Source of the DNA: CBDUEV01 sp965366365
GTDB taxonomy: Bacteria > Actinomycetota > Acidimicrobiia > Spongiisociales > JAENVV01
Assembly (NCBI GenBank): GCA_965366365.1
Contig: CBDUEV010000091.1
Location: 1-9,699 of the forward strand
Direction: 5' to 3'
DNA: 9,699 nt
Shown: positions 1 through 6,124 of the stretch, piece by piece
How the letters are laid out: every line of letters starts with the position of its first letter
How positions within the stretch are numbered: position 1 is the first letter of the stretch
Notes under the pieces: generated by a model
Database searches by the model: none
What the model was told of the DNA's origin: nothing
The model's input: the letters and a program-made list of their open reading frames with translations, nothing else
Program-made: the position numbers and the translations under genes

Positions 1-113
1 GGCGTGCAGGCCGCCGCTCGAGCCGGAGGAGCGGCCAGCAGTGTGGAACCGAACACGAGGACGCCTACCAGAAGAGCAGCCAGTCCTCGCGCGGAACGGA
101 GCGGACTAACCAC
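1..113 (-). CDS. Secreted protein of unknown function, N-terminal fragment (runs off left edge)
   Basis: The minus strand opens with GTG at 113-111 and stays open for 37 codons to the window edge. The translation starts MVSPLRSARGLAALL and has a textbook Sec signal peptide: Arg at residues 6 and 9, a hydrophobic core at about 10-27, then APPARA with a likely cleavage after residue 33 (A-R-A). Only about four residues of the mature protein are present, so no function can be assigned. A TTGGCG-N16-TATACT promoter lies 64 bases upstream, which supports a real gene. No good Shine-Dalgarno sequence precedes the GTG; the bases there are pyrimidine-rich. It follows the DoxX gene on the same strand at 135 bases, and the separate promoter suggests it is not simply part of that operon. 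The start is inferred from the signal peptide. Confidence 0.6.
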   Translation of the reverse strand, partial: MVSPLRSARGLAALLVGVLVFGSTLLAAPPARAAACT

Positions 114-176
114 GGAGGGTCGGCAGCGGCGGCGTGTTGGGCATGGCTTGTGTCCCCGGACGGTCGGTAAGGGCGC

Positions 177-204
177 AGTATATCCGGATCCACCCTGCCG
201 CCAA
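177..204 (-). promoter_or_regulatory. Sigma-70-type promoter for the left-edge secreted gene
   Basis: Read on the minus strand, TTGGCG (204-199) is followed by a 16-base spacer and TATACT (182-177). The -10 matches consensus at five of six bases and the -35 at four of six. Transcription would begin near 170 and give a leader of about 57 bases before the GTG at 113. It lies between the DoxX stop and this gene, where no other coding signal is seen. Confidence 0.5.
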
Positions 205-248
205 GGGACCCAGGAACGCCTCGGCGAAGGAGACCGGGCCCGCCGAAA

Positions 249-659
249 TCACACCGTGGGGTAGATCTCCCAACCTCCTCCGCCTACCACGAGAATCACT
301 GCGGCGATCGAGAAGATCATCAGGTCGTACTCCCAGCCCCCACTGGCCGCCCAATACTTGCTCTTCCATTTGAAGATGTGAAACGTGATCGAGCCTGCCA
401 TGGCACCCATGATCACCAGGGCGGCGAGTTGAGTGAGGACGCCAAAGATGACGCCGATCCCACCGGCGGCTTCCGCGAAGGTCAGCCCCCACGCCACGGG
501 AACGCTGAGCCCGTTGTGCTCGGCGAAGGCGGGAACATCCTTGAGCTTGTTGCGGACCGCCACCACGAACACGAACCCGATCACAAGTCGGGCGAGCAGC
601 AGTGGTGCTTCCGGGTAGTCCTGCACTGTTTCGAAAAGGGTGCGAATGGATTCGAGCAC
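249..659 (-). CDS. DoxX family membrane protein
   Basis: This 136-residue protein has four predicted membrane helices, at about 19-36, 53-73, 76-97 and 110-128, the size and topology of the DoxX/SURF4-like family. Family-like features are the RLVIGFVFVVAVRNKLKD stretch after helix 1 and GGWEYDLM before the last helix. DoxX-family proteins are found in sulfur metabolism, in membrane oxidoreductase complexes and, in mycobacteria, in a superoxide-detoxifying complex. The role here is undetermined. I chose GTG at 659 because GAGGAAGG sits about seven bases upstream. The longer reading from an ATG at 737 adds 26 hydrophilic residues, runs through the 21-bp operator-like repeats and has no better ribosome site. 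The gene is divergent from the deazaflavin-dependent protein at 856, and the repeats between them may control it. Confidence 0.85.
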   Translation of the reverse strand: MLESIRTLFETVQDYPEAPLLLARLVIGFVFVVAVRNKLKDVPAFAEHNGLSVPVAWGLTFAEAAGGIGVIFGVLTQLAALVIMGAMAGSITFHIFKWKSKYWAASGGWEYDLMIFSIAAVILVVGGGGWEIYPTV

Positions 660-680
660 GGTGTTTCCTTCCTCAGGTCT

Positions 681-709
681 CTCATGCTCCAACCAGCTCT
701 CCGCGTCAA
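681..709 (-). promoter_or_regulatory. Possible promoter of the DoxX gene
   Basis: On the minus strand TTGACG (709-704), a good -35, is followed after 17 bases by CATGAG (686-681), a poor -10 with three of six matches. The start would fall about 20 bases before the GTG at 659. The tandem dyads at 720-758 lie immediately upstream of this -35, an activator-like position. An alternative -35 is TTGTCG inside the first dyad, which would instead make the site repressor-like. Confidence 0.25.
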
Positions 710-719
710 TGAATCGACT

Positions 720-758
720 CTGTCGGGAGGGCGACAATCTCTGTCAGGAGGGCGACAA
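720..758 (+). repeat. Two 18-bp direct repeats with internal dyads, 21-bp period (candidate operators)
   Basis: The 18-base unit CTGTCGGGAGGGCGACAA (720-737) recurs at 741-758 with one change (A for G at unit position 6). The start-to-start distance is 21 bases, about two helical turns. Each copy is an inverted repeat: TGTCG-N6-CGACA in the first, degraded to TGTC-N8-GACA in the second. Same-face spacing plus dyad symmetry is typical of paired dimer-binding sites. The repeats lie between the divergent DoxX (659, minus) and deazaflavin-dependent (856, plus) genes. I do not recognise the regulator. Confidence 0.6.
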
Positions 759-805
759 CAAGGGCGCAGCCCGGGGCCTCCGGATTCATCGAGAGGCCGC
801 TCGGG

Positions 806-834
806 CTGACGCTCCTGCACCGCCCGGGTAGCCT
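806..834 (+). promoter_or_regulatory. Promoter of the deazaflavin-dependent protein gene
   Basis: CTGACG (806-811) is followed by a 17-base spacer and TAGCCT (829-834). Both hexamers match consensus at four of six positions, and the -10 has the TAnnnT form. Transcription would begin near 841, just before the GAGGAGG ribosome site at 846-852, giving a very short leader. Confidence 0.4.
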
Positions 835-855
835 GCCGGACGGACGAGGAGGATG

Positions 856-1242
856 ATGCCGATTCCCATGTGGGTGGCCAAGGCGAACAAGCACCTCACG
901 AATCGGATCATGATCCGACGATCGGATCGACCGCCCTTCGCGGCGATCCGCCACCGGGGCCGCACCTCGGGCCGCGAGTATCGGATTCCGTTGAACGCAT
1001 TCTTGCGCGCCGACGAGGTGGTGTTTGCTCTCACCTACGGCTCGGGGACCGACTGGGTGAAGAACGTTATGGCCGACGGCCGGGCAACTCTGGAGTACAA
1101 CGGGGAAGACGTCGAGTTGGGGGCGCCGCGGATCGTGGGACGGAACGAGGCGCTCGATGCTCTGCCTGGCTTCGTCAAAGCGGCGACCAAGGCCATCGGA
1201 GTATCCGAATATCTCATCATGGACCGCATCTCGAAGGACTAG
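856..1242 (+). CDS. Nitroreductase family deazaflavin (F420)-dependent oxidoreductase
   Basis: This 128-residue protein matches the Ddn-like family (DUF385/TIGR00026) of small split-barrel flavin/deazaflavin enzymes, best known from Mycobacterium. The characteristic HRGRTSGREYRIPL block is at about residues 33-46 and YGSGTDWVKN at 61-70; in known members these regions line the cofactor site. Family members use reduced F420 to reduce nitro compounds, quinones or other electrophiles, but the substrate cannot be read from sequence. Length is at the short end of normal. The start is ambiguous: ATG codons occur at 853, 856 and 868. I prefer 856 because GAGGA/GAGGAGG (846-852) would abut or overlap 853 and be too far from 868. 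Its TAG overlaps the convergent secreted-protein gene's stop in one palindromic CTAG. Confidence 0.85.
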   Translation: MPIPMWVAKANKHLTNRIMIRRSDRPPFAAIRHRGRTSGREYRIPLNAFLRADEVVFALTYGSGTDWVKNVMADGRATLEYNGEDVELGAPRIVGRNEALDALPGFVKAATKAIGVSEYLIMDRISKD

Positions 1243-2168
1243 CGGACGACGGCTCGAATCTCGATGGTGGGGTACCCAACCGTGTCGCCGATGAGGATCG
1301 GCCCAAGCACCTCGGTGCCGGTGTAGCCGGTCATCTGGTATTCGCCCACCCACTCCGACGACATGGTGATCTGGTTGGCGCCCTTGGTTTGAAAGACGTG
1401 CACGGCCGAGGCGGTGTCGGCACCCTCGGTGCCGGGGTAGAGCGCCGAGTACGTGAACGTCTCGTCGCCGTCGAGCACGGTCCACTGGTAACCCGTGGCC
1501 CAGGCGCTGCCCGTCACGGTATAGGTGATCCCGGAGGCTGGGTCCGTGACCGGCACGTTCAAAGAGATCGAGGGGCTGTCGCCGTAGCGCCCATGGTCGT
1601 ACTCGTGCCACATCCATGTGTCGAGGCCGGTCAGACCACCCCCGGCGGCAGCATCCGGGCTGAGGCCGAGCGTGGGTGGAGGAAGGGCCTCGCTGCCGAG
1701 CGCCACGGCCTCGACGACCGAAGTCGGTGGTCCGTAACAGACGTGCACGAACCACACCTCGTACGCCGGGTCGAAATCCGACGGGTTGATCGGCGAGTTC
1801 TCGGCGAACGAGGGGTCGCGACCGAAGCCCAGGATTCGGTAGAAGCGCAAGGTCCATCCGGTGGCAATGTCGACTCGCCATGAGTAGTAGTGGATCTGAC
1901 CTTCTTCGCAGTAGTTGTCGTCAACGACCCAGGGCCGCGTCACCCAGTTGTAGGTCGGCGGCGGAGGCGGCGGCGTGCTCGTGGGCGGCGAGTTCCGGCG
2001 AGCGATTGTCGTGGCGATGCGCAAACCGTCACTGTTGAGTGTCCCGTCGGTGGCGGCTGGTGGGTCTTCAGAGCCGGATGGGCCCGCCGACGCAGGCACC
2101 TGTGGGATCGCCAGAGCGACCAAAACCACGAGAGTCATCAGGAACCGGCGACGCCGAATATTCTCCAT
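1239..2168 (-). CDS. Secreted PKD-like protein of unknown function
   Basis: This 309-residue exported protein has an Arg-rich n-region (residues 5-8), a hydrophobic core at about 9-22 and a likely cleavage after ASA (about residue 28). A Pro/Thr/Ser linker (about 60-71) leads to a first module (72-160) containing two Cys (87, 144). The segment LTGLDTWMW (about 179-187) then introduces a beta-rich domain (about 195-285). Its layout, with WTVLDGDE and a later VHVFQTKG, recalls PKD-type beta-sandwiches seen in actinobacterial secreted proteins with an LxGLxTWxW start; this is from memory, not a search. There is no recognisable catalytic motif, so an envelope or surface role is inferred. GAGGAGGG a few bases before the ATG sets the start. 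The gene begins 31 bases inside the end of the upstream lipoprotein gene, so the two are probably translationally coupled. Confidence 0.75.
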   Translation of the reverse strand: MENIRRRRFLMTLVVLVALAIPQVPASAGPSGSEDPPAATDGTLNSDGLRIATTIARRNSPPTSTPPPPPPTYNWVTRPWVVDDNYCEEGQIHYYSWRVDIATGWTLRFYRILGFGRDPSFAENSPINPSDFDPAYEVWFVHVCYGPPTSVVEAVALGSEALPPPTLGLSPDAAAGGGLTGLDTWMWHEYDHGRYGDSPSISLNVPVTDPASGITYTVTGSAWATGYQWTVLDGDETFTYSALYPGTEGADTASAVHVFQTKGANQITMSSEWVGEYQMTGYTGTEVLGPILIGDTVGYPTIEIRAVVR

Positions 2169-2764
2169 CGTCCCTCCTCGCTCCGTCGTAGGGCCACCGT
2201 GCTGTCGGTTCGTTTGGCTTCTTCTTCCCGAACGATATCGCCATCGGCGTCGAGAACGGCATCGGCCGCGCTTTCCTGGACCACGCGCAGCACGACTTCG
2301 TCTTCAGAGGTTATCGCAACGACCATGAACTCGACGGTTTCGGGGTAGGCATCGCCTGTGTACCGCCAGTCGTTCGCCTCCAATTCCGTGAACAGATCGA
2401 CCCAGAACTGATAGCAATCACAGTCCGGGTCGATGATCAAGTCGGTGAGATCGGCATGGGGGTCGATCGACATGCGATCGATGAAACCCTGCATCTCGTC
2501 CCAGATGTATCGGTAGTCGTCGCCGAAGTTGTCGGGGAGAACGAGTTCGGCGCCTTCTGGCGCCGTGGTGGTGGTGGTGGAAGGAGCAGCCGTGGTCGTC
2601 GGCGCGACCGTGGTGGCGATAGGGGTCGTCGTGGTGGTGACCGCAGGAGCTGCTACGTCCGAGGTCGTCGTGGTGGCGCCATCGCCAGAAGAGCACGCGG
2701 CGAGCACGACGCTCAGCGCCACGAGAATCAATCCGAATCGTCCCTGGACGCTTCCATCCCTCAT
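2138..2764 (-). CDS. Thr-rich lipoprotein with NTF2-like C-terminal domain
   Basis: This 208-residue protein begins with a lipoprotein signal (h-region about 10-21) ending in the lipobox LAAC, with Cys24 as lipidation site. A low-complexity Thr/Ala/Pro linker follows (about 30-68). The folded part (about 75-208) contains paired cysteines (C115, C117) and ends in VALRRSEEGRWRIFGV, the closing strand pattern common in NTF2/SnoaL-like domains. That assignment is tentative. I chose ATG at 2764 rather than a start at 2836 because it places the signal peptide correctly and has a TACACT -10 box 10 bases before it; no Shine-Dalgarno sequence is seen. The stop (2140-2138) lies inside the next gene, a secreted PKD-like protein, so the two form an operon. 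A shared extracytoplasmic function is plausible. Confidence 0.75.
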   Translation of the reverse strand: MRDGSVQGRFGLILVALSVVLAACSSGDGATTTTSDVAAPAVTTTTTPIATTVAPTTTAAPSTTTTTAPEGAELVLPDNFGDDYRYIWDEMQGFIDRMSIDPHADLTDLIIDPDCDCYQFWVDLFTELEANDWRYTGDAYPETVEFMVVAITSEDEVVLRVVQESAADAVLDADGDIVREEEAKRTDSTVALRRSEEGRWRIFGVAGS

Positions 2765-2774
2765 GCCGGCGGCC

Positions 2775-2780
2775 AGTGTA
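2775..2780 (-). promoter_or_regulatory. -10 box (TACACT) for the lipoprotein operon, short or leaderless mRNA
   Basis: TACACT on the minus strand ends 10 bases before the ATG at 2764, so transcription would start within about three bases of the start codon. No Shine-Dalgarno sequence precedes that ATG, consistent with leaderless or near-leaderless translation. I see no convincing -35. Confidence 0.35.
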
Positions 2781-2894
2781 GAGGTGGCACTACCCAACCA
2801 CCAGGGCCGGGCACTCCCTGCTCTCCTCCGGCTCACTCGTTTACAAAGTGCGCCCCTCGCGTCCGTGAGTCGTCGGCTTCGGGGTCGGCGGGCT

Positions 2895-2902
2895 TGTAGG
2901 TT
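2895..2902 (+). promoter_or_regulatory. Extended -10 box of a leaderless promoter for the spermidine-synthase-like gene
   Basis: TGTAGGTT (2895-2902) contains a TAnnnT -10 box whose last base is exactly seven bases before the ATG at 2910. This is the usual spacing when the transcript starts at the start codon itself. The bases between show no Shine-Dalgarno sequence. The same eight bases occur on the minus strand at 8262-8255 upstream of the 447-residue gene. Confidence 0.45.
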
Positions 2903-2909
2903 GGGGCCG

Positions 2910-4355
2910 ATGTCTCACCTCCTGGCCCGATCACTCGTGTTCTTCACGTCGGCCGCAGTCCTCGTCATCGAGCTGCTGGCTGCCCGCATCCTGGCTCCCT
3001 ACGTCGGCGTCAGTCTCGAGGCATTCACCGGGATCATCGGCGTCATCCTCGCCGGGATCGCGGTCGGTGCCTGGGCCGGCGGCCGGGCCGCCGACCGGGG
3101 AGATCCCCGACGCCTCATCGGTCCGCTGCTCGTGGCAGGTGGACTGCTGTCGATGGCAGCCCCCCTCATCGTGGACGTCATCGGACCGGCGCTGAACGGC
3201 GACCCGGTTTCGATCGTCCTCGGCGCCACTCTCGGATTCTTCGCTCCGGCTGTCGTACTGTCGGCCATTCCGCCGGTAGTCGTCAAGATACGGCTCGTGT
3301 CGCTCGCCGAGACCGGCACGGTGGTCGGCTCCTACTCTGCCGTGGGGACGGCCGGCGCCATCGTGGGGACATTCGTCACCGGTTTCGTGCTCCTCGTGGC
3401 GTTTCCCACCCGTCCGATCGTGACCGCGCTCGGCGCCATGCTCATCGCCGCAGGTCTGTTGTTGTGGCGCCAGGGTCGGCGCGGAAAGGGCCTCCTCGTT
3501 GTCGGCGCCGTCGGCCTGGCGGGGATGCTCCTGCTGGTCGACGGTCCGTGCGATCGGGAGACCACCTATCACTGCGCGGTGGTCGTCGAGGATCCCGACC
3601 GGCCCACGGGCAGGGCCCTGGTGCTGGACCGACTGCGGAACAGCTACGTGGACCGGGTCGATCCGACCTATCTCGAGTTCCGGTACGTGCGCGTCATCGC
3701 CGATGTCGTCAACGGGACCGCCGCCCCCGGTCCGTTGCGAGTGGTCTCCATCGGCGGAGCCGCCCTGACCCTCCCCACCTATTTCTCTGTCACACGACCC
3801 GGTACCGTGAACGTGGCGCTCGAGATCGACGGACCGCTGGTCGAACTCGTCGAGGACGAGTTCGGGATCGACCAATCCGTCACCGTGGTCGTCGGCGATG
3901 CGCGCCTCTCGATGACCGACCTACCGGCGGCGAGCGCCGACGTGATCATCGGCGACGCCTTCAGTGGCACGTCGGTGCCCTGGCACCTCACCACGACCGA
4001 GTTCGTTCGGGAGATCGATCGGGTTCTGGCCGCCGATGGCCTCTACGCCATGAACGTGATCGACCATGGAACGCACAGATTCGCACGAGCCGTGGTCGCA
4101 ACACTGCAAGTCGAGTTCCCAGAAGTGGTGGTGGTTGCCCCGCCCTCCTTCAGGGACGAGTCGATGGGTGGCAACTTCGTGATCGTGGCGGCGCATCGAC
4201 CGATCGACGAGGTGGCGGTGGTAGCGGCGATCGAGGAACGCGGAGGCGTCGAGGAGATCTGGTCGGGGGCGACACTGGCTGCCTTCGTGGACGGGGCGGC
4301 TCCGCTCACCGACGACCACGCTCCCGTCGACCAGCTTCTCGGATCCATCCGCTGA
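2910..4355 (+). CDS. Membrane-anchored spermidine synthase-like protein (fused transmembrane and SAM-dependent domains)
   Basis: The 481-residue protein has about seven hydrophobic segments in residues 9-211, then a soluble spermidine-synthase-like Rossmann domain (about 235-478). The SAM-site motifs are visible in order: VVSIGGAALTLPTYF (278-292), ALEIDGPLVELV (303-314, acidic E305/D307), GDAR (329-332) and ADVIIGDAFSGTSVPWHL (343-360). It ends with the family tail LTDDHAPVDQLL. Such fusions are common in actinobacteria and are usually called fused MFS/spermidine synthase; whether they make polyamines is unproven. The normal GGG of motif I reads GGA here, and the Asp expected in a true polyamine site is not evident, so another transferase or a sensor role is possible. 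The open frame extends back to 2529, but that part overlaps the divergent lipoprotein gene; ATG 2910 fits the promoter and start of the first helix. Confidence 0.85.
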   Translation: MSHLLARSLVFFTSAAVLVIELLAARILAPYVGVSLEAFTGIIGVILAGIAVGAWAGGRAADRGDPRRLIGPLLVAGGLLSMAAPLIVDVIGPALNGDPVSIVLGATLGFFAPAVVLSAIPPVVVKIRLVSLAETGTVVGSYSAVGTAGAIVGTFVTGFVLLVAFPTRPIVTALGAMLIAAGLLLWRQGRRGKGLLVVGAVGLAGMLLLVDGPCDRETTYHCAVVVEDPDRPTGRALVLDRLRNSYVDRVDPTYLEFRYVRVIADVVNGTAAPGPLRVVSIGGAALTLPTYFSVTRPGTVNVALEIDGPLVELVEDEFGIDQSVTVVVGDARLSMTDLPAASADVIIGDAFSGTSVPWHLTTTEFVREIDRVLAADGLYAMNVIDHGTHRFARAVVATLQVEFPEVVVVAPPSFRDESMGGNFVIVAAHRPIDEVAVVAAIEERGGVEEIWSGATLAAFVDGAAPLTDDHAPVDQLLGSIR

Positions 4356-4380
4356 TCCAGCGCGGCGCCGGCTCCCGACC

Positions 4381-5541
4381 CTATTTGGTGACCGTCATCG
4401 TGCGTCGACTCGGATCTCCCAGTTTTGCTGCGATCGGGCCGACGATGGCCATGAAGAGCACATAGGTCGCAGCCAGGGCGGGAAGGTCGGCCGCCCCGGA
4501 CACGCCCACGGCGAGGCCGGCGATGATGATGGAGAATTCGCCGCGGGCGATGAGAGCGAGGCCCGTCCGAAAACGCCCGGAGCGGCCGATTCCCCGCCGC
4601 TTGGCCGCCCACCAGCCTCCGACCATCTTGGTGAACGTGGTCACCACCCCGAGGATGACCGCGGCCACGAGGACCTTGGGGATGTCGCGTGGATCGGTCG
4701 ACAGGCCAAAGAAGACGAAGAAGACGCCTGCAAAGAGGTCGCGCAGGGGCGCCATGAGGAACTCGGCGCGCGAGGCCGCCTCTCCCGAGACGCTGATACC
4801 GACCAGGAAGGCGCCCACGGCGGCCGAAATGTGAATCGATTCCGCCAGGCCGGCCACCAGCAGCGCCAGCCCGAACACCGTGAGGAGGCTCACCTCGTCG
4901 GAACGATGGAAGATGAGCGAACCGAGCCGGTCGCCGTGGCGGTAGGCAAACGCCAGGGCGCCGGCGAGGACTGCCACTGCCACCACGATGCTGAGAACCG
5001 CCTCGGACGCTTCCCCGCCAAGGGCCACCGCACCGAGGATGGGGAGCATGACGGCCATGGCGAGATCTTCGAAAACGAGGATGGACAGCACCACCGGGGT
5101 CTCCCGGTTGCCCGTCCAACCGAGGTCATTGAGCAGCTTGGCCACCACGCCACTCGAGGAGATGTAGGTCACCCCGCCCAGGAAGAGCGCCGCCATCGGC
5201 CCCCAGCCGAGAAGGAGGCCGGCGACGAATCCCGGCGAGAAGTTGAGGGCGAGGTCCAAGAAACCGGACGGGGCGATGGTGCGCATCCCGGTGACCAGTT
5301 CGCGGGCCGAGTACTCGAGCCCCAGCATCAGCAAGAGGAATACGACTCCCAGTTCGGCGCCCACCTCGATGAACCCCTCGGAGGTGACCAGGGGAACCAG
5401 CCCGCCGTCCCCGAAGGCCAACCCGGCCAGGAGGTAGAGGGGGATGGGCGAGATCCCGAAGCGTCCAGCCAGCCGAGCCAGCAGGCCTAGTCCGAGAATC
5501 ACTGCCCCGAGCTCCAGCAGGAGGAGGGCGCGGCCGTCCAT
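4381..5541 (-). CDS. khtU: CPA2 family cation/proton antiporter, KhtU-like membrane subunit
   Basis: This 386-residue membrane protein has about twelve hydrophobic segments and the hallmarks of the CPA2 (Kef/KhtU) exchanger domain. These are FLLLMLGLEYS (68-78), SSSGVVAKLLNDLG (128-141), the ion-site pair E158-D159 in LVFEDLAMAVMLP, GAFLVGIS (243-250), FFVFFGLSTD (274-283) and LIARGEFSIIIA (330-341). It exchanges monovalent cations, most likely K+, for protons across the membrane. It ends right after the membrane domain; the cytosolic RCK control module is instead the separate gene at 5545-6030. That division matches Bacillus subtilis KhtT/KhtU rather than the fused Kef proteins. The ATG lies three bases after the upstream stop with no strong Shine-Dalgarno sequence, so translational coupling is likely. 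It converges on the spermidine-synthase-like gene with a 25-base gap. Confidence 0.88.
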   Translation of the reverse strand: MDGRALLLLELGAVILGLGLLARLAGRFGISPIPLYLLAGLAFGDGGLVPLVTSEGFIEVGAELGVVFLLLMLGLEYSARELVTGMRTIAPSGFLDLALNFSPGFVAGLLLGWGPMAALFLGGVTYISSSGVVAKLLNDLGWTGNRETPVVLSILVFEDLAMAVMLPILGAVALGGEASEAVLSIVVAVAVLAGALAFAYRHGDRLGSLIFHRSDEVSLLTVFGLALLVAGLAESIHISAAVGAFLVGISVSGEAASRAEFLMAPLRDLFAGVFFVFFGLSTDPRDIPKVLVAAVILGVVTTFTKMVGGWWAAKRRGIGRSGRFRTGLALIARGEFSIIIAGLAVGVSGAADLPALAATYVLFMAIVGPIAAKLGDPSRRTMTVTK

Positions 5542-5544
5542 GGG

Positions 5545-6030
5545 TCAGCCCGAAGTCAAGATGTCGCGCACCGCTTCGATTCCGTCGGTGGTTCCCACCA
5601 CCACGAGCTTGTCGTCGGCCTCGATCGTGAATTCAGGGCCGGGGGCGGGGTGGGCTTTTTCCCCGCGGATCACCGCCACGATGGACACGCCGGTGCGAGT
5701 GCGCACCCGGGCGTCGCCGATCGTCTTGTCCACGAACGGGGTGTCTCTGTCGACATTCAGCCAGTCGATGGCCAGCCCTTCCACCTGATAGGCCAGGTGG
5801 CTGAGGCTCTCCACCACCGACGACCCGCCCAGGGCGTCGGCCAGGGCATGGCTCTCATCGTCCGAGAGTCGGAGGCTGAGCGCCACCGCGTCCGGATCCT
5901 CGGGAGGGCAGACGAACAGCTCCCGCCATCCGGTTCGGTGATGGACGACGCCAACCCGACTTCCCTCAGCCGATGTGAACTCGACTCGCTGGCCAACTCC
6001 GGGCAACGATGTTTCCTGAATCTCCGGCAC
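5545..6030 (-). CDS. khtT: Cation/proton antiporter regulatory subunit with TrkA-C domain, KhtT-like
   Basis: The 161-residue cytosolic protein has an N-terminal part beginning EIQETSLPGVGQRVEF, which closely recalls the start of Bacillus KhtT (LPGIGKKFE), and a GWRELF strand at 34-39. The C-terminal RCK_C/TrkA-C domain (about 88-161) contains TGVSIVAVIRGEK (113-125), a Pro/Gly turn and DDKLVVVGT (139-147). In KhtTU the subunit binds nucleotide ligands and gates the K+/H+ antiporter; the same job is inferred here from the downstream exchanger gene three bases away. The start is GTG at 6030, with AAGGAG five bases upstream, and a consensus-like TATGAT -10 box 24 bases before it. Length is close to Bacillus KhtT. 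I see no KhtS partner next to it. Confidence 0.88.
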   Translation of the reverse strand: MPEIQETSLPGVGQRVEFTSAEGSRVGVVHHRTGWRELFVCPPEDPDAVALSLRLSDDESHALADALGGSSVVESLSHLAYQVEGLAIDWLNVDRDTPFVDKTIGDARVRTRTGVSIVAVIRGEKAHPAPGPEFTIEADDKLVVVGTTDGIEAVRDILTSG

Positions 6031-6054
6031 ACCCTCTCCTTCTCCGCGGGCTCG

Positions 6055-6060
6055 ATCATA
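6055..6060 (-). promoter_or_regulatory. -10 box (TATGAT) of the KhtTU-like operon
   Basis: On the minus strand TATGAT (6060-6055) matches the sigma-70 -10 consensus at five of six bases. The predicted start near 6048 gives an 18-base leader containing the AAGGAG ribosome site. No clear -35 is found at 16-18 bases. It lies in the 94-base gap downstream of the CPBP gene, so the antiporter pair probably has its own transcript. Confidence 0.45.
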
Positions 6061-6124
6061 GAGGCGCGTGACGGGCTGAGTGGCGCTGGGTCGCGTCTCA
6101 CCCGCAGGAAGTCCCGTTTCGTGC

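Noticed and set aside
706..1881. 391-codon minus-strand open frame
   Set aside because: It is Arg/Pro/His-rich and spans two genes in other frames, crossing the deazaflavin-dependent gene, its convergent boundary and the operator repeats. It is a high-GC shadow.
2560..2680. GTGGT-rich low-complexity tract as a regulatory repeat
   Set aside because: On the minus strand it is the ACC/ACG/ACT codons of a Thr/Pro linker typical of actinobacterial lipoproteins. The similar tract at 8570-8660 in the GerMN gene has the same cause.
2765..2836. Longer start for the Thr-rich lipoprotein
   Set aside because: It would put 24 extra residues before a normal-length lipoprotein signal peptide, and the extension overlaps the TACACT -10 box.
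2529..2909. Extension of the spermidine-synthase-like frame to an upstream start
   Set aside because: The extra residues are a Val-rich mirror of the Thr-linker codons of the divergent lipoprotein gene, and the frame merely stays open. The ATG at 2910 fits the -10 box and the first membrane helix.
2931..3875. 314-codon minus-strand open frame opposite the spermidine-synthase-like gene
   Set aside because: Its composition is dominated by Asp, Gly, Glu, His and Arg with no hydrophobic core pattern. The opposing frame has clear membrane helices and SAM motifs.
4356..4380. Bidirectional terminator between convergent genes
   Set aside because: The 25 bases contain the short palindromes GGCGCC and GCCGGC, but no stem of useful length and no T-run.
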